DNA of 12,303 bases from the NCBI GenBank assembly GCA_903821255.1, contig CAIJKT010000749.1:1-12303 (forward strand), written 5' to 3'. Positions within the stretch are counted from its first letter, which is position 1. Each line of letters opens with the position of its first letter. A program made the position numbers and the translations under genes. The notes under the pieces were generated by a model. The model searched no databases and was not told the DNA's origin. It saw only the letters and a list, made by a program, of their open reading frames with translations. Shown piece by piece: positions 1-7,309 of this stretch. The stretch comes from an uncultured Lentisphaeria bacterium. Its GTDB lineage: Bacteria; Verrucomicrobiota; Lentisphaeria; Victivallales; Victivallaceae.

Positions 1-76
1 AACCTTCATACTCCAACTGCACGACTTCATGCTTAAGCAGCGCTAACGGATTTTCCCAGCCTGATACGATAAACAT
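1..76 (-). CDS. 5' end of an unidentified gene, cut by the window edge
   Basis: Twenty-five codons of an open frame read leftwards out of the window, starting with ATG at 76-74. The translation begins MFIVSGWENPLALLKHEVVQ. A clear ribosome binding site, AAGGAG, lies 8 bases before the ATG, which supports both the start and the reality of the gene. There is no signal peptide or membrane segment in the visible part. It is divergent from the AraC regulator, an arrangement in which the regulator often controls its neighbour, so it may be the target gene (inference). Too little is visible to name a family. Confidence 0.6.
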   Translation of the reverse strand, partial: MFIVSGWENPLALLKHEVVQLEYEG

Positions 77-177
77 AATGCGGACTCCTTCTTATAAAAA
101 TAACCGTGATTCTGATTGACTATTGATCAAGATACATCATATTATTGATATAAACATTGCAATAATGGTCAAATTTT
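77..177. promoter_or_regulatory. Divergent intergenic control region
   Basis: This AT-rich gap of 101 bp separates the partial minus-strand gene from the AraC regulator. It holds the araC promoter candidate listed separately. On the minus strand there is a weaker candidate, TTGACC at 172-167, 16 bp, then TATCAA at 150-145, which would overlap the araC -10 region. A perfect 8-bp palindrome, TTGATCAA at 123-130, sits in the spacer of the araC promoter and is a plausible operator half or core. The operator role is inference. Confidence 0.4.
116..145 (+). promoter_or_regulatory. Candidate sigma-70 promoter for the AraC gene
   Basis: The -35 box TTGACT (116-121) and -10 box TATTAT (140-145) are separated by 18 bp, and each box matches the consensus at five of six positions. 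Transcription would start near 152, leaving a leader of about 26 bases before the ATG at 178. Confidence 0.45.
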
Positions 178-1056
178 ATGCAAAAACAACCAAAATACGC
201 GTTTTCCTATTGCCGGGTAAACATGAATCCGGGGTTTCCGTTCAAGGTATCCGGTTTGTATACGGAAACCGACCGGACCATAACCGAATTGCATATCCAT
301 GACACTCTGGAGCTCGGCTATTGCTATGAGGGTGCCGGGATATTCGTCGTGGGCAATAAAATACTGCCGTTCAAGGCCGGCGACGTGACGGTCATCACGC
401 CTAAAGAATGTCATCTGGCGCGCAGCCTGACCGGAACCGTCAGCAAATGGCGCTGGGTTTACCTGAATCTGGAAAAAATAATATATCCGGCATTTAATGA
501 TTCTGATCTGTGCGATTTTTCCAGATTTCAGGGACTGAATTTCAACAATGTCATCTCTCCGGAACAGCAGCCGGCAATCTGCGATCTGGTTAGTAAAATT
601 GTCGCGGCCGGTATTGGAACAATGAAGTTTCAGCAGGAAAAAATAACTGCCATGGCCTGCCTGTTCGCGGCGGAAATGCATGCCGCGTTTGATGCCCTGC
701 CGCATGAAAGCTCCATCGGAGAGAGCAGTCCCGGCACCATGCAGCGGTTGAATGCCGCATTGGAATATATGAGCCGGAAATATCAGGAGCCTTTGAAAAT
801 CGAAAAACTGGCGGTGCTGTGCCGGCTCAGCCAGACTCATTTCCGGCGGCTTTTCCGCCAGGCCATCGGCAAGTCCCCGATACAGTATTTAAATCAAATC
901 AGGATCGGCATGGCCAAAGCGGAACTGGACAGAAATATGCGCCCGATCGGCGAAATCGCACTCGGATGCGGCTTCGAATCCGTTTCCAGCTTCAACCGCC
1001 AATTCAAGGCGCAGACCGGCCATTCCCCCCGTGAATGGCGCAATAAATTCATTTGA
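178..1056 (+). CDS. AraC-family transcriptional regulator
   Basis: This is a 292-residue DNA-binding regulator with the usual AraC/XylS layout. The N-terminal cupin-like sensing domain (about residues 35-100) shows a histidine-rich strand, HIHDTLELGYCYEGAG at 39-54, and the fold's second motif around FKAGD at 65-69. The C-terminal DNA-binding domain (about 185-292) has two helix-turn-helix motifs, near 208-228 and 257-280, with the family signature GFESVSSFNRQFKAQTGHSP at 265-284. The effector is probably a sugar or related small molecule, as is common in this family, but nothing here identifies it. The ATG at 178 has no clear ribosome binding site; ATG at 223 (residue 16) is an alternative that removes nothing conserved. 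It is divergent from the partial gene at 1-76, its likely target, and converges on the giant membrane protein gene with only 10 bp between stop codons. Confidence 0.93.
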   Translation: MQKQPKYAFSYCRVNMNPGFPFKVSGLYTETDRTITELHIHDTLELGYCYEGAGIFVVGNKILPFKAGDVTVITPKECHLARSLTGTVSKWRWVYLNLEKIIYPAFNDSDLCDFSRFQGLNFNNVISPEQQPAICDLVSKIVAAGIGTMKFQQEKITAMACLFAAEMHAAFDALPHESSIGESSPGTMQRLNAALEYMSRKYQEPLKIEKLAVLCRLSQTHFRRLFRQAIGKSPIQYLNQIRIGMAKAELDRNMRPIGEIALGCGFESVSSFNRQFKAQTGHSPREWRNKFI

Positions 1057-1066
1057 TGTCCGCTGG

Positions 1067-4000
1067 CTACTCTTTGCGAGCTGGAAGCAGAAGCATGAAG
1101 ATGAAGGAGAAGACTGCCAGCAGCAGGAGAAACCCGATGTAGCTGGCGAAACTGGAGGCTTTCATCTTTTCCTCGGCATTGAAATTAATTTCCAGCGGGG
1201 CGTTGTTCTGAATTTCCAATGCCCGCTCGAAAGTGATCTTTTTGCCCTGCCACGGAATGTCTGCCCGGATGACCTGCGGCAGGGCGGCGGCGGCCTGCTG
1301 CTGCAGGAATATCCGGTCGGAAATTTCCTGCAAAGATTTGAGCTCGTCGCCGGCCGGTTCGCCAGTTTCCGGCGGCGCTTTTGCCTGCGGTTCGGCGGCA
1401 GCGTAGCGGTTCTGCGCTACCGCATCGCGCCGTTTGGCGATATTTTTGACATTTTCGCCGCGGGTGTTCTGCATAAGCTGACCCTGAATATCACTGCGGA
1501 GCGCTTTGTCGCCGGAAATGTCGATGGCGCTCTGGAACGCTTGAATCGCCTGATTCTTATTGCCGGAAATGTAATACTGGTTGCCCTGCGACAGCAATTC
1601 CTGAGCGCGGCCTTTTTCCGACTTTACCCGCTGGATATTTTCAGCATCATATTTCTGGAGAGATTCCGGGTTGAAGGAGGAGATGAACTCATCCTTCCGG
1701 GCGAGGGTGCCGCCGAAGTTGGAATAGCTGCTGTTTTCCGGCAGAAATACGTCCCAGGTCACGTTGCGCAGCGGGATGTCGAATTGCGCCCCGGAGTATG
1801 ACTGAGCCGCCTGCGACCATTTGCCGCCGGGGACGCATGAATAGATGAAATTAACAGTCTGCCTGGAAGCGCCGGATGTGCCCTGATGCAGCGGGATCAT
1901 GATCGAATCCCTGCCCGCCACCGCATCCACCGGGGAGGAATCGACGAACGCCGCCCACAGCACGCCGGATTCCGGCAGTTTGACCGGAAGGAATGTGCGG
2001 CTGTCGTTGTTAATGACCGCCGAAACTTCGCAGATCATCTGTCCGGACGGCGACAGCAGCGATTTGATCGAAACGCTTTCCACCGCGGCTTTCAGCACTT
2101 CCGCGGTTTTATGCCGGGAAATATCCACATTCATGTTGCAGTCTTTGCCGACGGAACGGAAGCAGAGCACCGCACCGGAAAGCCCGCTGACGCCGAATTC
2201 CGGCGGAATGCTGCGTGGATTGAACACGGCCGCATCACCGGCAGCCGTTCCCGGGCGCAACTGCAGTGAATCTTCGGCGAATACCGCGACATAGCCGGTC
2301 TGGATGCCGCTGTCCGGCGACTTTAACGGCAGTATCTGCAATTTAGCCGGATCGTCCTGGACCAGGCGGCATTTTACATTGAGGCGGTAGCTGTGTTCAA
2401 CTTTGCGGTTCAATTCGACTTTCCAGAGGTTGTCCTTGACTTTGCCCGCGGAGGCGATGAACCGGCCGGTAAATTCCGGGGATTCGCTGTTGGACGGCAA
2501 CTGAATCAGGAAGCTCTTGACCCCGGCGTTCTCGATCGCATAGAGCAGCGTGAAATCACATTCGGCAGCGGAATCTTTAATCCTGACGACTTCCAGTGTC
2601 TTCAACTGAACCCAGGTCGGGGTCTGCTCCAGTCCGACAGTCAGCGTCCAGCCCGGGCGCAAAATCTTGAACCGGCTGGAAGTGCCGGGCGTTCCGGTGA
2701 AACCTTCATTGTCGGCAATGACGCCGTCGCGCTGAATCACGTTCAGCGAAGTGCCTTTTTCCAGCGCCACCGTCAGCGCGCCGGTCAGCTTTTCCACGCC
2801 CGTGATTTTCACGGCAGGAATGTCGAATTTCTTAGTTTCATAGCCGGACATTCTGGCAAGCTCGATGAACAGCGCGGTTTTGCCGGAAATCCGCTTATTG
2901 AAATTGATCACCGCAGTATTGACTGCGCCGGCTTTCATTTCATCCCAGTGCTGGACATCGCCGCCGGTGATCTTCATAATCTCATAGCCGGCGGGCAGTT
3001 CCAGGCTGGCCGCAAAGATGCCGCCTTTGACCACATCCAGGTCGATTTTGGAAGAAAGTGTGATGCGCTCATCGTCAAAATTGACTCTGGATTCTTCCTC
3101 CACGCGGAGTTCCGGCTTCACTTCGGAGATTTTCACCGACATGGCGGCATCGGTTCCGGCGTAGCGGTAAGCGTTCTTCAGTTCATATTCGTCAAGCGCG
3201 GCCGTTTTGAAATAGCTGTTGTTGATCGCGGCAAAGTCTTTAATGTCGGAAATTTCGATTTTCACGCCGGGATCAACGAAAATGCCCGTCGTGCCGTACT
3301 GGCGCGATGCTTTTTCCACTTTAATCACGCCGATGCCGCAATCGCGCGGCAGCCTGCCGTCGGTCAACTGCGAGACCATGGTAATGACCGCGTCGCCGGA
3401 CAGCGGTTTGTTAAACAGCGCTTTCATGATGCCGGTATCGCGCTGGAACTGCCACGATTCCAGCCCGGCGGCTTCCACGTTCGTCACCCGGTACTCCTGG
3501 GGAACGGTTATATTCAGCGAGGAAATGCTGCCTTGCGGGATATTCAATTCAATGACGTCCCTGATCTCGGCAGAGCCTCTGCCGACCGCGATCCTGGTGG
3601 TGATTCCGGCAAAGAATTTTGCGGATTCGGCCAGCGTTTCCGCCCGGGTCCGGACGACTTCGAAAACCGCATCGTCGCCGGGCACAAATCCCGCGTTGGC
3701 GGCGCCGTTTTTATCCTGCCTGAAGAAAACGGCATTCGCGGATTTTATCTCCGAACCGGGCAGCGCCTGGACGGTAATGCTGTTGCTGAGACATTGAGGG
3801 ACTGGAATCTGGAAAGTTATCTGCCGTTCGTCACGCTTGACGACGGACAGGAAATCCACGGAGAAAGTATAACTGCCGCGATCACTGACCTTCAGCAGAT
3901 ACCGGTTGCCGTCGCGCACGATTTTGCAGTCGGAAGAGGAAATGTCAAAAGCGGTGGCTGCCGCCGGACTGCGTAGAATCTCGATTTCGCCGGAACCGGC

Positions 4001-5455
4001 GGCAGTGATTTTGAACACGGCGGAGGAGATCGCCGCCTTGTCGCCGATTTTCGTCTGGCAGGTGAATGAGTTAATGACAATGCCGCCGGCTTGTGCTGAA
4101 AATCCGCAGCAGACAAAAGCGACGACCAGCAGTGAGCAGAGCCGCCGCCATGCCGCCGCCCAGATGCCGGAAGTCAGCAGCAGCGGAAGCAGCAGCGCCA
4201 GCACAAAACCGGTCACGATATTGATTTTCATCCATTGGGACAGCGCCAGCATCAGCAGGGCAAGCGCGATGCCGAACAGTACGCCGGAAACCCCTTTGCG
4301 GCGGATTTTAATGCCGGCATAGGCCAGAATCGTCGCAAACACGATTGCCGCGACCGTAACCAGCAGCGCCCACGGCGAAAAAGACTCCATATTGATAATG
4401 CCGAGGTCAACCGTAAAAGGGGCCGCCGTCAGATTCATCACTTTGGTGAATTCTATCTGGTTGACAATAAATGAACTGTGGAAGTCGAACCCGGTCCGGC
4501 ACAGCCTGACAAACATAAACAAACCCGAGCCCAGCATAAAAATAAAACCCAGCGCCGGAGTGACGATGAGCTTTCTTTCCCCCGTCCTGCTCCATAGAAT
4601 CAGCAGTCCGGAGAGCGTAAACAGCACCCAGGCGAAAATAATGCCATTACCCATCCAGCTTTTCAAATATGCGGCAGCGCGTCCGGTAATGCCGGCAATA
4701 CCGGGTCTGGCGAAATCCTGGCGTCCGAGCTGTTCGGGAGAGGAAGAAACGACCGAACAATTCTCCGGCAGGCTGAAAGACCATTTGGAATGCAGCGTCT
4801 TCGCGGCGGTTTCCGGCGCGGCAAACATCATCTGTGCAAAGTTTTTAACCGGTTCCTGCTTAGTGGCGTAAGTGATGGAAACCGCCACCGGCGTGTTAAT
4901 GTTCTGGAGCCGGGGCAGCGGAATCAGCAGTTCGCCTTTTTCGTCGGAGAGCCGTTTGCGCTTGCCTTCGACGCTGACCGACCACAACGCGCTGCCGGCG
5001 GGCAGCCGCAGCGCGAAGAACTGTTCCGCTGAATTTTTAATGCGGTATTCGGCCTCGGTAACGCATCCGCCATTGCTGTCGATACGGGTATTCAGCTCGG
5101 CGCGCTCCACGATCAGTTGCGGGGTCGCACATTTGTCATAGCGTTCGATCTTCACTTCCTGCCACTGCTCTTTCGCGGAGCCGCGAAAGACTTTAAGCAC
5201 CGGATTGGTGATCATGTTCAGATATTCCTCCGGCAGTTCGGCCTGTTCTATTTCCTGCACTCCGGACGCAGCCGCGCCGTTATGGATGCGGAAGGTCTTG
5301 CCGCCGGTCAGGGCGATAAAGGAGCCGGAGGAGTCGGCATCGTCGCATGACAGTCCGCCCAGCCGGATCGTTTCGCCGCCTTTCAGGGATATTTCATAAG
5401 ATGCCAGCAGCGTGAAACTGCCGAGAATTTTCTTCTGAAGACGCACTTCCCACAT
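1067..5455 (-). CDS. Giant multi-domain membrane protein (downstream part of an interrupted frame)
   Basis: I do not recognise a named family. The 1462 residues divide as follows. Residues 1-250 are beta-rich, with no signal peptide, and continue the frame of the 607-residue protein upstream. Residues 270-430 hold about five hydrophobic helices (near 270-288, 297-317, 361-381, 389-406 and 411-429). Residues 436-456 look like a signal peptide, with Arg-Arg, a hydrophobic core, then FSAQA-GG. Residues 457-1260 form a second beta-rich ectodomain colinear with the 607-residue protein plus residues 1-250. Residues 1281-1311 resemble a TPR helix pair (AQELLSQGNQYYISGNKNQA), and 1436-1457 form a final membrane helix with a short charged tail. 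The ATG at 5455 has no ribosome binding site and lies in frame, 6 bases after the TGA of the upstream gene. Started here, residues 1-250 would lie in the cytoplasm although their paralogous copy is built as an exported domain, so this is probably not the natural start. It is the last cistron of the sigma-factor operon; no terminator is visible. Confidence 0.85.
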   Translation of the reverse strand: MWEVRLQKKILGSFTLLASYEISLKGGETIRLGGLSCDDADSSGSFIALTGGKTFRIHNGAAASGVQEIEQAELPEEYLNMITNPVLKVFRGSAKEQWQEVKIERYDKCATPQLIVERAELNTRIDSNGGCVTEAEYRIKNSAEQFFALRLPAGSALWSVSVEGKRKRLSDEKGELLIPLPRLQNINTPVAVSITYATKQEPVKNFAQMMFAAPETAAKTLHSKWSFSLPENCSVVSSSPEQLGRQDFARPGIAGITGRAAAYLKSWMGNGIIFAWVLFTLSGLLILWSRTGERKLIVTPALGFIFMLGSGLFMFVRLCRTGFDFHSSFIVNQIEFTKVMNLTAAPFTVDLGIINMESFSPWALLVTVAAIVFATILAYAGIKIRRKGVSGVLFGIALALLMLALSQWMKINIVTGFVLALLLPLLLTSGIWAAAWRRLCSLLVVAFVCCGFSAQAGGIVINSFTCQTKIGDKAAISSAVFKITAAGSGEIEILRSPAAATAFDISSSDCKIVRDGNRYLLKVSDRGSYTFSVDFLSVVKRDERQITFQIPVPQCLSNSITVQALPGSEIKSANAVFFRQDKNGAANAGFVPGDDAVFEVVRTRAETLAESAKFFAGITTRIAVGRGSAEIRDVIELNIPQGSISSLNITVPQEYRVTNVEAAGLESWQFQRDTGIMKALFNKPLSGDAVITMVSQLTDGRLPRDCGIGVIKVEKASRQYGTTGIFVDPGVKIEISDIKDFAAINNSYFKTAALDEYELKNAYRYAGTDAAMSVKISEVKPELRVEEESRVNFDDERITLSSKIDLDVVKGGIFAASLELPAGYEIMKITGGDVQHWDEMKAGAVNTAVINFNKRISGKTALFIELARMSGYETKKFDIPAVKITGVEKLTGALTVALEKGTSLNVIQRDGVIADNEGFTGTPGTSSRFKILRPGWTLTVGLEQTPTWVQLKTLEVVRIKDSAAECDFTLLYAIENAGVKSFLIQLPSNSESPEFTGRFIASAGKVKDNLWKVELNRKVEHSYRLNVKCRLVQDDPAKLQILPLKSPDSGIQTGYVAVFAEDSLQLRPGTAAGDAAVFNPRSIPPEFGVSGLSGAVLCFRSVGKDCNMNVDISRHKTAEVLKAAVESVSIKSLLSPSGQMICEVSAVINNDSRTFLPVKLPESGVLWAAFVDSSPVDAVAGRDSIMIPLHQGTSGASRQTVNFIYSCVPGGKWSQAAQSYSGAQFDIPLRNVTWDVFLPENSSYSNFGGTLARKDEFISSFNPESLQKYDAENIQRVKSEKGRAQELLSQGNQYYISGNKNQAIQAFQSAIDISGDKALRSDIQGQLMQNTRGENVKNIAKRRDAVAQNRYAAAEPQAKAPPETGEPAGDELKSLQEISDRIFLQQQAAAALPQVIRADIPWQGKKITFERALEIQNNAPLEINFNAEEKMKASSFASYIGFLLLLAVFSFIFMLLLPARKE

Positions 5456-5461
5456 GCTGAA

Positions 5462-5464
5462 TCA
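5462..5464 (-). other. In-frame TGA joining two halves of one reading frame
   Basis: On the minus strand the frame reads CAA AAG TGA TTC AGC ATG TGG, so the stop of the 607-residue protein, two codons and the ATG of the 1462-residue protein are all in one frame. Removing the stop gives an open frame of 2072 codons from 7285 to 1067. The codon could be a nonsense mutation (for example from CGA, GGA or TGG), a sequencing or assembly error, a readthrough site, or a stop-restart junction. Paralogy across the site makes a single ancestral protein the most likely origin. Confidence 0.85.
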
Positions 5465-7285
5465 CTTTTGCGCCGCCTGACACAGTTTGCGGAGGCTGAT
5501 GATGCCCTGTCCTTTAAAGTCCAGATTATTGAGGGAATCATCGGCGGTGAACACCAGCTTATCCACCGGCGAACCGGTAATATTCAGCGAGAACACCGTG
5601 CTGCCGTAGGCAGTGCCGTCGCCGACGGAAATAAGATGAAATGACTCCGCGGCAATATTGCCTTTAAGCTGCTCAATCAATACCCTGCCGCTCCAGTCCT
5701 GATCGCGGAACAGGTAGGCGTACTGCATTCCGGCAACCCTTACCGGCACCGAACCGGCGTAAACCGGGGTGAGCTTGTTCAACTGTTCAGGCGTCAGTTT
5801 CAGGCCGCGTTCCGCCGCCAGCGCCAGGTAGCCGCGGACGGATTTGATGCCGTCAATTTTAAATGAGGGAAGCGGAAATGACTTTTCGTCTTTAAATTCT
5901 TTTTCAAAGAAAACGCTGAACGACACCCTGCCCGTCATTTCGGACATGAATGGAATTTTAACGATCCGTCGCGTACCGTCTGAAATTAAATCATAGTCCT
6001 GCGGACGGATATTGTCGCCGGAAACCTTGCTGAAAGTGTAGCCCGGCAGATATTCCATGCGGATTTCCTTGATCGGAGCGTCGCGCACATCAATCACGCA
6101 GTCAAGGCGGACGCTGATCGTGCGGTCGCCGCAAACGGTTGAACAATTGACTTCGCCGGTGTAATAAGGCGTGATGTTGTCGGCCAGCGCCGTCAAACTG
6201 AAATCAGGTGGTGCAAAGGTATAGGGATAAGGGTTGTTCAGCAGAAACGCGTGAGCCGGCAGTTGCGGCATGATGGTCGCGCTGTCCACCTGCACCAGGC
6301 CGGGAGTCGTCTGGACAATAAGTTTGACGCCGCGGCCGGACCCCAGGCGCATCATTCCGCCGAACCGCATCACATTCTTCGGCATAATCGGCTGGAAATT
6401 GAACTGGCACGGGAATCCGGTCAGGATCTTTTCCGCCTGCACCAGCAGCGTGTAGGCTTTTTCCTGGTCTTTCAGCAGTTCCACTTTGACAATGCTCCCG
6501 TCTTTGACCGGTTCCGTCCGCCATTCCCGGATATCCTGTCCGGTGATTTCCAGCACATTAACGTCTTTCGGAACAAACAACTGGAGACTGGAAAGCCTGC
6601 CCTGAAAGACTTTATATTCAAACTGAGAATTGAATTTGACGGCCCCGGTTTGCACTGCGCCGACAATATTCGCTTCCACGCCGGCGGAGAGAACTTCCGT
6701 GCCGCTGATGATTTTTTTCCAGTTTACCGCGCAATTTCCAGTCGGCTGGAGGATGCCGGAATAAGTGGTGATCCCGTTTTCAGTTTTGACATAAGAGGGA
6801 AAACCGGGAGCGTCCGTCACTTTGGCGTCAGTATTTTGTCCGGACAAAGTCAACTGCACATTGCGGGTTACCGCCGGCAGTAAATAGAAAGAGCAGGCCC
6901 GGCTGACGCCGTCTTTGACGATCTTCGCCGAAAAAGTCATTTTAACTTCATATTCACCGGCTTCAGGGCAGTAGAGGTAATACGCGGAATTCCTGGTTTC
7001 GATCCGGCCTTCCGGAGAGGACTTCCAGAATTTCCAGAAAGAACCTTTGCAGGACACGTCCGGCGTTCCGGTGCCGCAGACGTCGCCGGAAATAATCGGG
7101 ATTTCCGTTTTGGCATCCGCATTGATTTTAAACGACAGCGTGAATCCGGCATTTTCGTCGTTAATGTCGCCGTTCAAGGAAAGTTCGCCGGCTGCCGGGA
7201 CCTCCGGTTGTATAACCACTACTTTGGCCGTCAGCGGCATTGACATGGCGAACAGGATTGACAAACAGATAAGCAGCATTTTCAT
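5462..7285 (-). CDS. Secreted beta-rich protein (upstream part of an interrupted frame)
   Basis: This is a 607-residue protein of no family I can name. It has a short signal peptide (residues 1-20, a hydrophobic core ending MPLTA-K), so it should be exported. The rest is beta-strand-rich with no membrane helix; several repeated themes, such as a strand followed by VPKDVNVLEITGQDIREW (238-255), recur in the downstream protein. Residues about 100-607 align colinearly with residues about 518-1010 of the 1462-residue protein. Its C-terminus stops inside one of these shared segments, which argues for truncation by the TGA at 5464-5462. The start is well supported: GGAGG lies 5 bases before the ATG at 7285 (a second ATG is residue 3). 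It begins 24 bp after the VWA gene and belongs to the same operon. If made as it stands it would be a soluble periplasmic or secreted fragment. Confidence 0.88.
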   Translation of the reverse strand: MKMLLICLSILFAMSMPLTAKVVVIQPEVPAAGELSLNGDINDENAGFTLSFKINADAKTEIPIISGDVCGTGTPDVSCKGSFWKFWKSSPEGRIETRNSAYYLYCPEAGEYEVKMTFSAKIVKDGVSRACSFYLLPAVTRNVQLTLSGQNTDAKVTDAPGFPSYVKTENGITTYSGILQPTGNCAVNWKKIISGTEVLSAGVEANIVGAVQTGAVKFNSQFEYKVFQGRLSSLQLFVPKDVNVLEITGQDIREWRTEPVKDGSIVKVELLKDQEKAYTLLVQAEKILTGFPCQFNFQPIMPKNVMRFGGMMRLGSGRGVKLIVQTTPGLVQVDSATIMPQLPAHAFLLNNPYPYTFAPPDFSLTALADNITPYYTGEVNCSTVCGDRTISVRLDCVIDVRDAPIKEIRMEYLPGYTFSKVSGDNIRPQDYDLISDGTRRIVKIPFMSEMTGRVSFSVFFEKEFKDEKSFPLPSFKIDGIKSVRGYLALAAERGLKLTPEQLNKLTPVYAGSVPVRVAGMQYAYLFRDQDWSGRVLIEQLKGNIAAESFHLISVGDGTAYGSTVFSLNITGSPVDKLVFTADDSLNNLDFKGQGIISLRKLCQAAQK

Positions 7286-7309
7286 AATTACCTCCGGTAT
7301 ATTAAGTTA

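Noticed and set aside
2393..3976. Long plus-strand open frame of 527 codons opposite the giant gene
   Set aside because: It lies wholly antisense to the 1462-residue protein, has no recognisable domain, and arises from the GC-rich codon pattern of the opposite strand. The minus strand shows clear domain repeats and membrane helices.
5462..5464. Selenocysteine or reassigned UGA codon
   Set aside because: I see no convincing SECIS-like hairpin after it and no redox-type motif around it. The paralogous copy has no Cys at the matching place. UGA acts as a normal stop in araC, the sigma factor and lpd, and Trp is encoded by TGG throughout.
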